From NCBI GenBank assembly GCA_050248275.1, contig JBFWSR010000002.1, forward strand, positions 176,919 to 240,918: a stretch of 64,000 nucleotides of DNA, read 5' to 3'. Positions 16,711-26,319 of the stretch are shown here, piece after piece (within the stretch, counting starts at the first letter, position 1; each line of letters begins with the position of its first letter). The position numbers and the translations under genes are program-made. A model generated the notes under the pieces. That model made no database searches. It was given only the letters and a program-made list of their open reading frames with translations, and had not been told where the DNA came from. Source of the stretch: CAILZL01 sp050248275 (GTDB taxonomy: Bacteria; Pseudomonadota; Gammaproteobacteria; Steroidobacterales; Steroidobacteraceae).

Positions 16711-17385
16711 ATGAAAAAGGCCAAGTATATCGCTCCCGACCGCCGCCAACGTGGCTTCACCATGATTGAGCTGATGGTCACCGTGGCGCTGGTAGCCGTC
16801 TTGGCAAGTATAGCCGTGCCAAGCATGCGCACTTACGTGCTCAATAGCCGTCTAAATGGCGCTTCGCAGGAATTACTACGGACGCTGCAAACAGCAAGAA
16901 CGGAAGCCACCAAACGGCAACATAATGTAGTGGTCTGCGCATCAGCAAACCCCCAGGCAGGCTCTACTGCTGTTTGCACTACCGGCGCTGCAATCGGCTG
17001 GATCATGTTTGAGGATTTCTCCACCGATACCGCCAGTACGAATGACGACTGGGAGCGCGCATCAACCGAAGCGCTGATCGAATCCCATGTTTTTGATTCC
17101 AGCAAAATGTCCATGTTAGCCGACGGTAGTAAACGTGTAAGTTATCGAGCCACCGGCTTTGCAAATACAGCAGGCGCAACCGCCGCCACCCAAACACCCA
17201 GCACCGGCATCGTGATGTGTGACAGCCGTGGCAACGTGGACAGCAACGGTGGCAACGGCGCCACTTCAGTAGCCCGGGGGATCATCATTGAACCCACCGG
17301 GCGTGCACGCATTACCAATGTACGCAGCAGCACCACCCCCCCGGGCATTGACGTATTGCTGGCGGCAACTGGCGGCACTTGCTAA
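16711..17385 (+). CDS. fimT: FimT/FimU (GspH-type) minor pseudopilin
   Basis: A 224-residue type IV pilus minor pilin. The class III leader RRQRG is cut after G15, leaving FTMIELMV with the assembly Glu at mature position 5. A hydrophobic N-helix and a GspH-type globular domain with four Cys follow. Minor pilins of this set prime pilus assembly with PilY1. It is the first gene of the fimT-pilV-pilW-pilX-pilY1-pilE operon. No ribosome site is obvious before the ATG. FimU is the name used in Pseudomonas for the same component. Confidence 0.92.
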   Translation: MKKAKYIAPDRRQRGFTMIELMVTVALVAVLASIAVPSMRTYVLNSRLNGASQELLRTLQTARTEATKRQHNVVVCASANPQAGSTAVCTTGAAIGWIMFEDFSTDTASTNDDWERASTEALIESHVFDSSKMSMLADGSKRVSYRATGFANTAGATAATQTPSTGIVMCDSRGNVDSNGGNGATSVARGIIIEPTGRARITNVRSSTTPPGIDVLLAATGGTC

Positions 17386-17443
17386 CCATTATATTTTGCA
17401 ACCTGAAACCCCATACTCAAATCTAACCAGCGCCAGCAAACTC

Positions 17444-17935
17444 ATGCACAAACCAAACAACAAACAATTTGGCGTCGGCATGGTCGAAGTGCTGGTCGCG
17501 TTGGTGGTGATGAGCGTCGGCATGCTCGGTATCGCCTCCCTATATGTCACCACTCTGCAGGCCAAAACAACCTCTTTGTCACGCATGAAAGCCGTGAACC
17601 TGGCCTATGACATGGCGGATAGAATCCGCGCCAATCCAACTGGCGGTGCCGCATATGAACTAGCCATCAGTACAGTACCGACCACTCCTTCGCCCACCTG
17701 TAAAACCAGCAACTGCGACTCTACACAGATGGCAGCAGCCGATTTGTATCAGTGGGATGCACTGATCCGCAGTAACGTTACCGGTCTGCCTGGAAACGTA
17801 TCTCGCAGCATCACCCGAACACCACGCACGACAGGCCCACCTGCCACACCGGAAATCTTCACTATTACTCTGAACTGGACCGAAGTGAACACCAGCGGCT
17901 CTCTCAGTTATGCATTGCAGGTGGAAGTACCATGA
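17444..17935 (+). CDS. pilV: Type IV pilus minor pilin PilV
   Basis: 163 residues. The leader is cut after G10 (QFG), leaving VGMVEVLVALVVMSVGMLG with Glu at mature position 5, a pattern typical of PilV. The hydrophobic helix is followed by TTLQAKTTSLSRMKAVNLAYDMADRIRANP, a hallmark of PilV. A Cys pair (CKTSNC) lies in the head domain. The frame is open upstream into fimT, but the ATG at 17444 sets the short leader. The stop overlaps the pilW ATG as ATGA, indicating coupling. Confidence 0.95.
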   Translation: MHKPNNKQFGVGMVEVLVALVVMSVGMLGIASLYVTTLQAKTTSLSRMKAVNLAYDMADRIRANPTGGAAYELAISTVPTTPSPTCKTSNCDSTQMAAADLYQWDALIRSNVTGLPGNVSRSITRTPRTTGPPATPEIFTITLNWTEVNTSGSLSYALQVEVP

Positions 17936-18993
17936 ATATCCAGCAACTGCATAACCATCGTTCATTTTCATTGCACCATTATCAGCGCGGCGTAAACCTG
18001 ATCGAAATCATGGTTGCAATGACCATCGGCCTGTTCCTGGTGCTGGGGGCCACCACCCTGTATGTAAACAGCAAAAAGACTTCTGATGTTGATGACTCCA
18101 TTGCACGCCTGCAAGAGACTGCTCGCTACGCCATGAGCGTGCTTGAAGCCGACGTACGAATGGCCAATTACTGGGGACAGTTCAAGGACAGCAACAAAAT
18201 CATCAATAAGGACTCGCAAGATCCCACATCAACTTACAGCGGTACCGCCCTGGCTGCGGCTGTCGGCGCTGCAGGATGCGGTGCAAATTATGCAAGCCAT
18301 ATTGAAATGTATATTGAGGCCACCAATAACCGGTACACCCTGGCCTGCAATCCTTTCGGCGGTGCGAACATGCAGGTCACTACAGCAGACACCCTTATCG
18401 TCCGACGTGCAGAGCAAGCCATTGCACCAGCCAGTGCCACCCGGTTACAGGTCTGCTCCAACCATGAGGACGGCTGGATCATTCCTTACGCAGCGGCTGA
18501 CTGCACCGACAAAGAAACTCACAACTTGATTGCCAATGGTTACTACGTCGATCAGCGATCCCAGCAAAGTACAACCTACCCCGCATTGCGCAGATGGACA
18601 CTGATCGATGGCTCGATCAGGGACGATGAAATCATTCCCGGCGTCGAAGACATGCAGATTGAACTGGGCTGGGACAACTCCAACAATTCAACACCCGGCG
18701 ATGCTGGAGCCGTTCGCTACGTGCAACCGGAGGACGCCGCCATTACCGCCGCCGGAGAACCAGTGGGCCGTATCGTCGCAGTACGGGTCTGGCTGCTGAT
18801 TCGCGCCGAGGCACCTGACCGCACATTTACCGATACCCGCACTTACGAATATGCCGATCGCGCAGCCACCAATGGTACTGTCAACACCTTGAATGCGACC
18901 GCTTCGGCAACCAAGGCCTACAGGCCCAGTGACAATTTCCGACGCCTGTTGGTATCACGCACGTTCTTCGTTCGCAACGTGACAGGCACATGA
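17932..18993 (+). CDS. pilW: Type IV pilus minor pilin PilW
   Basis: 353 residues, the largest of the minor pilins as in other species. The leader ends YQRG (G20), leaving VNLIEIMVAMTIGLFLVLGATTLYV with Glu at mature position 5. PilW features such as DSIARLQETARYAMSVLEADVRMANYWG follow, then a large globular domain. It couples by ATGA overlaps to pilV upstream and pilX downstream. It acts in the inner membrane in a priming complex with PilV, PilX, FimU and PilY1. Confidence 0.95.
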   Translation: MNIQQLHNHRSFSLHHYQRGVNLIEIMVAMTIGLFLVLGATTLYVNSKKTSDVDDSIARLQETARYAMSVLEADVRMANYWGQFKDSNKIINKDSQDPTSTYSGTALAAAVGAAGCGANYASHIEMYIEATNNRYTLACNPFGGANMQVTTADTLIVRRAEQAIAPASATRLQVCSNHEDGWIIPYAAADCTDKETHNLIANGYYVDQRSQQSTTYPALRRWTLIDGSIRDDEIIPGVEDMQIELGWDNSNNSTPGDAGAVRYVQPEDAAITAAGEPVGRIVAVRVWLLIRAEAPDRTFTDTRTYEYADRAATNGTVNTLNATASATKAYRPSDNFRRLLVSRTFFVRNVTGT

Positions 18994-19520
18994 GTACGTC
19001 CATGCATACGTCCCTGAACAGTCCACAACGACAATCTGGCGCCGCATTGGTAGTGGCGTTGATCCTGCTGGTGGCACTGAGCCTGATGGCAATCTCCAGC
19101 ATGAACACCGCCAGCCTTGACCTCATTATGGCCGGCAATGAGCAGTACCGAAGCCGTTCATTCGTTGCTGCCGAGGCGGGCATTGAACGCGCATGGAAGG
19201 GTGACAATGCCACCCATTACCGCAGCGACGCCGATTACAGCCAGGCCAGCGTCGGCACTGGCTCAGGTAGCGATGCGTATAGCTATGAGATCAAGCGGCC
19301 CAATAACGGTAAAGAGGAAAATGCCCCTGAATTCAACTCCATGAATGAAGGTCAACTGAAGAAAATCACCTTCCGCATCATTTCAACGGGGTCTTCTGAA
19401 CGTGGCACCAGATCCAGAAACACCCAGGAACTGTACAAAGTGATAAAAGCCCCCGACAGCATCACTCGCGATGCCGACTGTGGTACCGCCAGTTTGGACA
19501 CTACCACTTCAACCTGCTGA
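18990..19520 (+). CDS. pilX: Type IV pilus minor pilin PilX
   Basis: 176 residues. The leader RQSG is cut after G17, leaving AALVVALILLVALSLMAISSM. Mature position 5 is Val instead of Glu, which is characteristic of PilX/GspK-like pilins that sit at the pilus tip and recruit no pilin below by that contact. FVAAEAGIERAW is a PilX signature. The ATGA overlap with pilW supports the start at 18990; an internal ATG four codons later is possible. Confidence 0.93.
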   Translation: MSTSMHTSLNSPQRQSGAALVVALILLVALSLMAISSMNTASLDLIMAGNEQYRSRSFVAAEAGIERAWKGDNATHYRSDADYSQASVGTGSGSDAYSYEIKRPNNGKEENAPEFNSMNEGQLKKITFRIISTGSSERGTRSRNTQELYKVIKAPDSITRDADCGTASLDTTTSTC

Positions 19521-19608
19521 ATGATCAACTTCACACTCAATACATTTGTTTATCTGCATCTCCATACCTGACCGCATCACATGAAATTCAGGTTGAGGAC
19601 GAACAATC

Positions 19609-22600
19609 ATGAAGACCAGTAAATTGCATTATTCCGCTACTGTGGCAGCAATCACTTTGTTGATCGGCTCACCCGCCTTGGCCGATGACACCGAAATCTT
19701 TTTCGGCACCAGCACCAGTGGGTCACCGGGTGCTCCGAACATCATGCTGATTCTGGATACTTCTGGCAGTATGGACACCAATGTAACCACAACCACCACG
19801 TACAATCCCGCTGGGAGTTACAGCGGCAATTGCAGCAGCAGTAAGGTTTATTTCAAAAGTAGCGGCAGTAAGGTTTATTTCAAAAGTAGCGGCAGTACGC
19901 TACCTCAATGTGCCAGCGACGGCACGGTATCGAACGATAGCTACAGAAAAGACCGCTATTACGGAACCTTAAGCGCAACAGATTTTTACTGCAGTCCGGC
20001 AACAAGTGTTGGCGGTTCGTTCTCGACTGCTGGTTACTATCAGGGTAATGCCATCCGCTGGACCCGCACCGGTATTTCCAGCAACAGCGGCTCTACGTGG
20101 ACATACAGTTATGCCTGGCAAGGAGACCTGTACCCACAGCCCGATACCAGCGGTTCAAGCCGCACCAGCTATGTGACCACCACCATTGCCTGCGAAGATC
20201 ACAATTATTCCGGCTCCTATCCGAATGGCGTTAACCCTAATTCCGGCGGAACCGGCACACCTTGGGTCGCGACCAATGGCAACTCATACTGGGCGCAGAA
20301 CAGCGCCAGAACCAGTTACGTTTTCTATTCCGCCCACTATCTGAACTGGTATTACAATTATCGCACCACCACTACCAGCACTCGACTGCAAATCGTGAAG
20401 GATGCTGCCAGCAACCTGCTTGATTCGCTCTCAGGAGTGAATGTCGGCCTGATGCGCTATGACTCCAATGGTAATGGCGGCATGGTCGTCGCACCCGTAC
20501 AGGATGTAACCACTGGACGTGCCGCCATGAAAAACACCCTAAACAGCTGGTACGCCAGTGGCAACACACCCCTTTCCGAAACCTTGTCCGAGGCTCACCG
20601 TTACTTCAAGGGCAGCGCAGTCAGCTATGGCAACAACTCTTATGAATGTGTAGCAAACGGCTTTGGCGGGTGCAACAACACACTCAGCAAGAGCGTCCCC
20701 AGTTCGCGCACGGGCGGAACCATTACAGACACCAATTACGATAGCCCGGCAGATTATTCCTGCCAGAAAAACTACACCGTATTTCTGACTGATGGCGAAC
20801 CCAACGGCGATGACGGCGCCAACACTTACATTAATGGCCTTAGCTCCACCGATGCGGCATGCAGTGGTAACGGCGGGTGCCTCAGCACACTGACCAGCTA
20901 CATGTATAACAATGATCTACGCGCTGATGTGTCAGACACTCAGAATGTGACTACATTTTTCATCGGTTTTGGCAGTGAGGTTTCCGGTGGCGCACCCTTT
21001 ACTTATCTCGACAATGCAGCGGTTGCAGGCGGTGGCCACGCTTACGCGGCCACCGACCTGGACACCCTGACCAATACCTTGAATGATATTTTCCTGACGA
21101 TCAGGAACGATTCATCAACCTTTGCCTCACCTTCGGTTGCTGTCAATGCCTTTAACAAAACCCAAGTGCTGGAAGATCTGTATATCTCAGTATTCCAGCC
21201 CACCCTGAAAACGCATTGGCCAGGTAACCTGAAAAAATACAAGCTGCGTAACAGCAAGATCGTGGGTCAGGATACCACTACCAGCGCGGTCAACACCTCA
21301 ACAGGGTTCTTCGAAACATTTGCACAGAGTTACTGGTCCACAGCAGTCGATGGCAAAACCACCACAGCAGGTGGCGCGGCCAACATGATTCCAGCTCCGG
21401 CCAGTCGCAACGTCTATACCTACATCGGCAGCAATCCTGCAGTAGGCAGCTTTCCGGATCTGTCCAGCAGCGTTAATTACTCTGTAGATGACAGTAATAC
21501 GAACATTACCGACACATTGCTGAACATTGGTGGCACCGGCGACCCCGCCAAAGCGACATTACTCAACTGGGCACGCGGCCAGGACACCAATGATGACAAC
21601 AACAACGGCAGTACTACCGATGCACGTCATGTCATGGGCGATCCGATTCATGCACAGCCTGCAGTAGTAATATATGGAAACACCGGGTCAACCTTCACAG
21701 CGCAAATCAACGATGCGGTGACCTACATTGCCACCAACGACGGTTATCTGCATGCGATTGATGTCAGCAACGGCCAAGAGCTGTGGTCATTCATCCCTCA
21801 GGAATTACTTGGTCAACTGGCCACCCTATACACCAATCCGGCAATCGCCTCACCAGATAACAAGCATTATTCATTGGATGGCAACCTTCGCGTGCTGAAG
21901 TATGACGTGGATGGTGACGGTGTGGTGGATATCGCCGATGGCGACCGTGTATTTCTATATTTCAGCCAAGGCCGCGGTGGTGATCACTACTATGCGCTGG
22001 ATGTCACCAACAAGACACACCCGAAATACATGTGGACATTAGGCTCCAGCGCTCTGGGCGGTATTGTCAATCAATCATGGTCAACTCCGGCCCTAGGCCG
22101 CGTAAAAATCAGTGGTGCCACCCAAAATCCGCAAAAGCTTGTGCTGATTTTCGGTGCAGGCAATGATCCTGCTGAAGATAATCAGGCATACAACTCAGTC
22201 AATGCTTACGGCAACGGAATTTTCATGGTGGATGCAGTACGCGGCACCGTACTGTGGAGTCAAACCAAGACCAGCAACGGCAGTGCATTCGACAAGATGA
22301 CGCATGCCATACCCAGCAATGTAGCCGTTCTGGATACCAATTCGGATGGCTGGACTGATCGTCTGTATGTAGGTGATCTGGCAGGCCAGTTGTGGCGCTT
22401 TGACATCACCAACGGCAACACCGCCGCCAATCTGGTGGCTGGCGGCGTAATCGCTTCATTAGGACATCAAAGCGGTGATACCGGCAATGCTTCAAATCGA
22501 AGCTTCTACAACGAACCTGACATCTCCAAGTTCGTGGTGGCAGCGGGCGCCAATTACTACAACATCGCCATTGGTTCAGGTGATCGCGCGCACCCAAAAC

Positions 22601-23175
22601 TCAACACCACTACCCAGGATCGCTTCTATGCGATTCGTGATTACATGTTGTCACCGATGACTCAAAGCGCTTACAACAACTACACCCCCATTGTTGATTC
22701 CGATCTAACTCAAGTGGATGGCACCACAGCCAGCACTATTGGTGTTCATGGCTGGAAATTGCCATTGAGCAGCGCGGAAAAAGCGCTGGCGCAATCAGTC
22801 ACAGTCAACGGAATCGTGATGTTTACCACCTACATCCCGTTCGCCGCCGCCAGTTCGTGCAGCCCCTCAACCGGCGGCGGACGTGCTTACAGTGTCAATG
22901 CAGGGACCGGAATCAAGTACTTCACTAACCTGTATGAAACCTTTGCTACCACTGGCCTGCCTTCACAAGTCAGTATCGTCAATGAAGGGGATATTGTGAG
23001 AACCGATGGCACTACAGCCTCCAGCAGCTCATCCACTTCATCAGGTTCTTCCAGCAGTTCAAGCAGCACGCCCCCCCCCACAGGCACCTGCCTGTCTGGC
23101 GTGAGTATCCTGGGTAACTGCGTGGAATTCGGTAGTAGAGTTAAAACCTTTTGGACGGAACCTGGAGCCAATTAG
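19609..23175 (+). CDS. pilY1: Type IV pilus tip adhesin / biogenesis factor PilY1
   Basis: 1188 residues with a signal peptide (cut near SPALA, residue 25). The N-terminal von Willebrand A domain has the MIDAS motif D50-T-S-G-S (MLILDTSGSMD). The C-terminal half is a PilY1 beta-propeller with calcium loops of the DxDxDGxxD type at 766-774 (DVDGDGVVD) and DxNxDGxxD at 909-917 (DTNSDGWTD), which in Pseudomonas PilY1 regulate pilus extension and retraction. A Ser-rich, Pro-containing linker lies near the C-terminus. A 27-base tandem duplication lies in the N-terminal third. It forms the tip complex with the neighbouring minor pilins and mediates adhesion. Confidence 0.95.
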   Translation: MKTSKLHYSATVAAITLLIGSPALADDTEIFFGTSTSGSPGAPNIMLILDTSGSMDTNVTTTTTYNPAGSYSGNCSSSKVYFKSSGSKVYFKSSGSTLPQCASDGTVSNDSYRKDRYYGTLSATDFYCSPATSVGGSFSTAGYYQGNAIRWTRTGISSNSGSTWTYSYAWQGDLYPQPDTSGSSRTSYVTTTIACEDHNYSGSYPNGVNPNSGGTGTPWVATNGNSYWAQNSARTSYVFYSAHYLNWYYNYRTTTTSTRLQIVKDAASNLLDSLSGVNVGLMRYDSNGNGGMVVAPVQDVTTGRAAMKNTLNSWYASGNTPLSETLSEAHRYFKGSAVSYGNNSYECVANGFGGCNNTLSKSVPSSRTGGTITDTNYDSPADYSCQKNYTVFLTDGEPNGDDGANTYINGLSSTDAACSGNGGCLSTLTSYMYNNDLRADVSDTQNVTTFFIGFGSEVSGGAPFTYLDNAAVAGGGHAYAATDLDTLTNTLNDIFLTIRNDSSTFASPSVAVNAFNKTQVLEDLYISVFQPTLKTHWPGNLKKYKLRNSKIVGQDTTTSAVNTSTGFFETFAQSYWSTAVDGKTTTAGGAANMIPAPASRNVYTYIGSNPAVGSFPDLSSSVNYSVDDSNTNITDTLLNIGGTGDPAKATLLNWARGQDTNDDNNNGSTTDARHVMGDPIHAQPAVVIYGNTGSTFTAQINDAVTYIATNDGYLHAIDVSNGQELWSFIPQELLGQLATLYTNPAIASPDNKHYSLDGNLRVLKYDVDGDGVVDIADGDRVFLYFSQGRGGDHYYALDVTNKTHPKYMWTLGSSALGGIVNQSWSTPALGRVKISGATQNPQKLVLIFGAGNDPAEDNQAYNSVNAYGNGIFMVDAVRGTVLWSQTKTSNGSAFDKMTHAIPSNVAVLDTNSDGWTDRLYVGDLAGQLWRFDITNGNTAANLVAGGVIASLGHQSGDTGNASNRSFYNEPDISKFVVAAGANYYNIAIGSGDRAHPKLNTTTQDRFYAIRDYMLSPMTQSAYNNYTPIVDSDLTQVDGTTASTIGVHGWKLPLSSAEKALAQSVTVNGIVMFTTYIPFAAASSCSPSTGGGRAYSVNAGTGIKYFTNLYETFATTGLPSQVSIVNEGDIVRTDGTTASSSSSTSSGSSSSSSSTPPPTGTCLSGVSILGNCVEFGSRVKTFWTEPGAN
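19840..19893 (+). repeat. 27-bp in-frame tandem duplication in pilY1
   Basis: Two consecutive identical 27-base units (19840-19866 and 19867-19893) encode SKVYFKSSG twice in the vWA domain. The identity at DNA level points to a recent duplication. Confidence 0.9.
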
Positions 23176-23226
23176 CTCCAGAGTTCCCGCTCCACCCATA
23201 TACAAGCAATCATCACCGAGATACTT

Positions 23227-23637
23227 ATGCGCAACCGACAACAAGGTATAACCCTGCTGGAACTGATGGTTGTGGTAGCAATAGTGGCCATACTGGCTGC
23301 CATTGCCTACCCTAGTTATCGCAATCAGATCTTGCGTTCACATCGGGCGGAAGCTAAAGCTGCGTTGCTGCAGGTTCAAGTGGCGCAGGAAAAATTCTTC
23401 CTGCAAAACAACAGCTATGCCTCTGCCTTGAATGCAGCCAATCTGGGATTGGGTTATTCCTCGACAACACCCGGTACCACCAACAACTACTATCAGCTCA
23501 GTCTGAGCAACTTTACAGCGACCACCTATACAATCACAGCAACCGCACAAAATGGCCAGGCGGATGATGCGCATTGCGCCACTTTCACTATTGACCAAAC
23601 CGGATCACGCGGCGGCACCAATTCAGACTGCTGGTAA
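23227..23637 (+). CDS. pilE: Type IV pilin PilE
   Basis: 136 residues. The short leader MRNRQQG is cut after G7, leaving ITLLELMVVVAIVAILAAIAYPSY with Glu at mature position 5, the classic type IVa pilin start. A single disulfide pair is likely (DDAHC and SDCW at the C-terminus), as in PilE minor pilins. It closes the minor pilin operon after pilY1. Operon position suggests a minor or accessory pilin rather than the major subunit, which is usually encoded elsewhere. Confidence 0.93.
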   Translation: MRNRQQGITLLELMVVVAIVAILAAIAYPSYRNQILRSHRAEAKAALLQVQVAQEKFFLQNNSYASALNAANLGLGYSSTTPGTTNNYYQLSLSNFTATTYTITATAQNGQADDAHCATFTIDQTGSRGGTNSDCW

Positions 23638-23870
23638 ATATCGGAATCCCTCCCACAGCAGCTTGCAAACACATGCAGGCCCCCTGATCGCCTGTCTCTC
23701 ACGGCCGACGCGATTAAACAAAATCTTTTGCGACAAGTCGCATTCCTGTATTCTGTCGGACACTCATGCTTGACTGGGTCTCAAGACTTGGTGCAAGCAT
23801 TCAAGGTTCTCCTTGAGTCGAGTGACTGGTTTTTTAACGTTTCCTTACCGCTAGAAAGAAGGGGAAATCC
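23638..23870. other. Upstream region of the alanine-rich lipoprotein gene
   Basis: 233 bases without a gene. It has a small hairpin TCAAGG-TTCT-CCTTGA (23801-23816) in the likely leader and an AAGGGG ribosome site before the ATG at 23871. TTGCGA (23728) and TATTCT (23749) are a weak promoter candidate with a short spacer. Confidence 0.4.
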
Positions 23871-24200
23871 ATGAACAAGATCGTTTCCAACACCCTGAAG
23901 GCCGGAGCTGCTGCACTGGTTCTGTTGACTGCTGCAGGCTGTCAGACCAAGCAGATCGACGAAATCCGCGCCATGGCTCAAAAAGCCAGCCAGGATGCCG
24001 CCGCTGCTCAGGCTGCTGCCACCTCGGCTTCGACCGCCGCCAACTCGGCTGGTAGCGCCGCTGCTGCCGCCAAGTCGGCTGCCGACAATGCGCAGAGCAC
24101 CGCCAGTCAGGCCCTGCAGGCTGCTCAGGCCGGTCAGGCTTGCTGCGACGCGACCAACCAGAAGCTGGATCGCATGTTCAAGCAGTCTGTGTCGAAGTAA
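23871..24200 (+). CDS. Alanine-zipper murein lipoprotein (OprI/Lpp-like)
   Basis: 109 residues. A lipoprotein signal ends LLTAAGC (C24), leaving a mature chain of about 86 residues that is almost entirely an Ala-rich coiled-coil with heptads (repeats of the form AxxxAxxAAxxA). It ends in Lys, the residue by which Lpp/OprI can be linked to peptidoglycan. It differs from OprI by a Cys-Cys pair (C91, C92) near the C-terminus. A strong ribosome site and terminator suggest high expression. It likely links the outer membrane to the murein layer; the L,D-transpeptidase gene next door is convergent and could be the linking enzyme. Confidence 0.85.
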   Translation: MNKIVSNTLKAGAAALVLLTAAGCQTKQIDEIRAMAQKASQDAAAAQAAATSASTAANSAGSAAAAAKSAADNAQSTASQALQAAQAGQACCDATNQKLDRMFKQSVSK

Positions 24201-24221
24201 TTCGCAGAGCGCCAGCTTGAT

Positions 24222-24252
24222 AAAAAGGCCGCAGAAATCTGCGGCCTTTTTT
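24222..24252 (+). terminator. Rho-independent terminator after the lipoprotein gene
   Basis: AAAAAGGCCGCAG, an AAAT loop, then CTGCGGCCTTTTTT: an 8-bp GC stem flanked by A and T runs, ideal for intrinsic termination. The symmetric A/T tracts make it bidirectional, so it may also stop the convergent ldt transcript. Confidence 0.93.
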
Positions 24253-24330
24253 ATTGATGGACTCGGTATAACTACTTACCAGAACGCTGGGCGGCTGAAA
24301 AACTCTCTCAGGAATTTTCGGACAGGAGGT

Positions 24331-25314
24331 TTATTCCGACCTTGCATCAGGATGCTCACCTTCACGCCGCATATCGGTCATGAGCGCCGGCTGCAGCAAC
24401 TTTACCGCCGATGGCACCCCTAAATTACTGCGAAATACCTGCTCTGCATCCTGCCAGTCCATCCGTGCAGGGTGCTGACGCGTGGCACCCACGAACATGC
24501 GCGTGAGATCGGTGGGATCCCGATCCCACTGGGCTTCGCCCAGTTCAAGCGGTTTATGCACTTCCATATACAGATGACCCTCTGACCAGCCCATCTTGTA
24601 AGGTTGATCCATGATCAACACCGGCGTGCCGATTGGCACCTGTTTGAAAAAATTTTCAATATCCTCCGGAAACATCCGGATGCAACCATGAGTGACGTCC
24701 ATCCCGACCGCAATGGGTTTGTTGGTGCCGTGAATCAGGTACGAACCGCCGCGGATTCCCAGACGCATGGCAAATTCTCCCAGGGGATTATCCTTGCCTG
24801 GCGGTATCGCTGCGGGCAGATAGTCGCCACGCGCAGCATGCTCCTTGCGCACCGAGGCTGGTGGATACCAGGTCGGGTTCATGCGCTTGTCCGCAATAAA
24901 GGTCTGACCCAGTGGCGTTTTCCAGTCCATCTTGCCGATGCTGACGGGAAAGGTGTACACGACAGACGCTTCACCCGGTTTGGCTTTTGGATAGTAGTAA
25001 ATGCGATGTTCGGACACATTGACCACAATGCCCACCCGTGGCGCATCGGGCAGCAGATATTGCGTGGGAATCAGAATACGCCTGCCCGCACCGGGCACCC
25101 AGGGATCAACACCGGGATTGGCGGCGACCATTTCTTCATAGCCGACCCCATACTGTCGTCCCAAAGCGAACAGGGTATCTTCATCACGGGTGGTGACATA
25201 GAGCACTTGCCCAATCAACGTATCGTGAGCGGCCGGCAAGGTGTAGACCGCCGCCTGGGCATGCCATCCCAGTAGAAGCAATGCGACAGCGAATAACTTG
25301 CGCAAATTGATCAT
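24331..25314 (-). CDS. L,D-transpeptidase (YkuD) with LysM domain
   Basis: 327 residues from the ATG at 25314, which gives the signal peptide MINLRKLFAVALLLLGWHAQA; a GTG at 25344 is an alternative. A LysM-like segment (about 38-85, YVTTRDEDTLFALGRQYGVGYEEM) binds peptidoglycan. The YkuD domain carries H195 (IHGTN), H209 and the catalytic C211 in THGCIRM. It is periplasmic. It forms 3-3 crosslinks or attaches a lipoprotein to murein (ErfK/YbiS type). It follows fabH by 30 bases, in place of the fabD gene often found after fabH. Confidence 0.93.
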   Translation of the reverse strand: MINLRKLFAVALLLLGWHAQAAVYTLPAAHDTLIGQVLYVTTRDEDTLFALGRQYGVGYEEMVAANPGVDPWVPGAGRRILIPTQYLLPDAPRVGIVVNVSEHRIYYYPKAKPGEASVVYTFPVSIGKMDWKTPLGQTFIADKRMNPTWYPPASVRKEHAARGDYLPAAIPPGKDNPLGEFAMRLGIRGGSYLIHGTNKPIAVGMDVTHGCIRMFPEDIENFFKQVPIGTPVLIMDQPYKMGWSEGHLYMEVHKPLELGEAQWDRDPTDLTRMFVGATRQHPARMDWQDAEQVFRSNLGVPSAVKLLQPALMTDMRREGEHPDARSE

Positions 25315-25344
25315 GTGCCACTCATCGACGTTTGTCGCATGCAC

Positions 25345-26319
25345 TTATATCCGCACCAGGGCGGAACCCCAGGTAAAGCCGCCACCAAAAGCTTCCAGCA
25401 ATACCAGTGAACCGGGTTTGATGCGGCCATCGCGAATGCCCGTATCCAATGCCAACGGAACGGAAGCCGCAGAGGTATTGCCCTGATCCTGGATGGTGAC
25501 AATGACTCGTTCCATCGGTAAATCCAGTTTCTTGGCGATACCCTGGATGATACGCATGTTGGCTTGATGCGGCACCAGCCAGTCGATCGCGCTCTTGTCG
25601 AGACGATTGGCCGCCAGGGTTTCGTCCACAATGCCGCCCAGCTTGTTGACCGCCACCTTGAATACTTCGCTACCCTTCATCTGGATGACGCACTGACTGC
25701 CGGCAGGCACATTGGGATTGAAATGCTTCGACGGGCCGGTGGGGTAATACAGCAAATCCGCATAGTCGCCACTGGCATGCAAATGCGTGGACATGATGCC
25801 CGGTTCCTGGGACGGCTTGAGAATGACCGCACCGGCGCCGTCGCCAAACAACACACAGGTATTGCGGTCATTCCAGTCGACCAGCCGGGTCAGACATTCC
25901 GCCCCCACCACCAGCGCGCATTTGGCATCACCGAGACGGATGAACTTGTCGGCGATGCTCAGTGCGTAAATGAAGCTGGAACAGGCCGCTTCCACTTGAA
26001 TGGCCGGCGGACCGAATACGCCCAGACGCTGCTGCAGTAAACAGCCCGTATTGGGAAAAATCTGATCAGGCGTCGTCGTGCCGATGACAATCAGGTCGAT
26101 CTCTGTGGCCGCCACCCCTGCCGCCTGCATGGCACGCCGCGCCGCCTGCTCCGCCATATCGCAGGTGGTCTCATTTTCTGCCACCACGTGCCGCCGTTCG
26201 ATGCCGGTCCGGGTGCGAATCCACTCATCAGTGGTATCGACCAGCTTTTCCAGGTCGGCATTAGTGAGCACTTTTTCCGGCAAATATGAACCTGTGCCGA
26301 CAATTTTCGAATAATTCAT
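25345..26319 (-). CDS. fabH: 3-oxoacyl-ACP synthase III (FabH)
   Basis: A 324-residue condensing enzyme that starts fatty acid synthesis from an acyl-CoA primer and malonyl-ACP. The catalytic triad is C113 (EAACSSF), H251 (VPHQANMR) and N281 (QGNTSAAS), all present. The glycine-rich C-terminus EAFGGGFTWGSALVRI matches FabH. The ATG overlaps the plsX stop (ATGA), giving the standard plsX-fabH coupling. The usual fabD, fabG and acpP genes do not follow. Confidence 0.97.
   Translation of the reverse strand: MNYSKIVGTGSYLPEKVLTNADLEKLVDTTDEWIRTRTGIERRHVVAENETTCDMAEQAARRAMQAAGVAATEIDLIVIGTTTPDQIFPNTGCLLQQRLGVFGPPAIQVEAACSSFIYALSIADKFIRLGDAKCALVVGAECLTRLVDWNDRNTCVLFGDGAGAVILKPSQEPGIMSTHLHASGDYADLLYYPTGPSKHFNPNVPAGSQCVIQMKGSEVFKVAVNKLGGIVDETLAANRLDKSAIDWLVPHQANMRIIQGIAKKLDLPMERVIVTIQDQGNTSAASVPLALDTGIRDGRIKPGSLVLLEAFGGGFTWGSALVRI

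Noticed and set aside
18990..19520. Missing Glu5 in the PilX pilin
   Set aside because: Absence of Glu5 is normal for PilX/GspK-type tip pilins, so it is not an anomaly.
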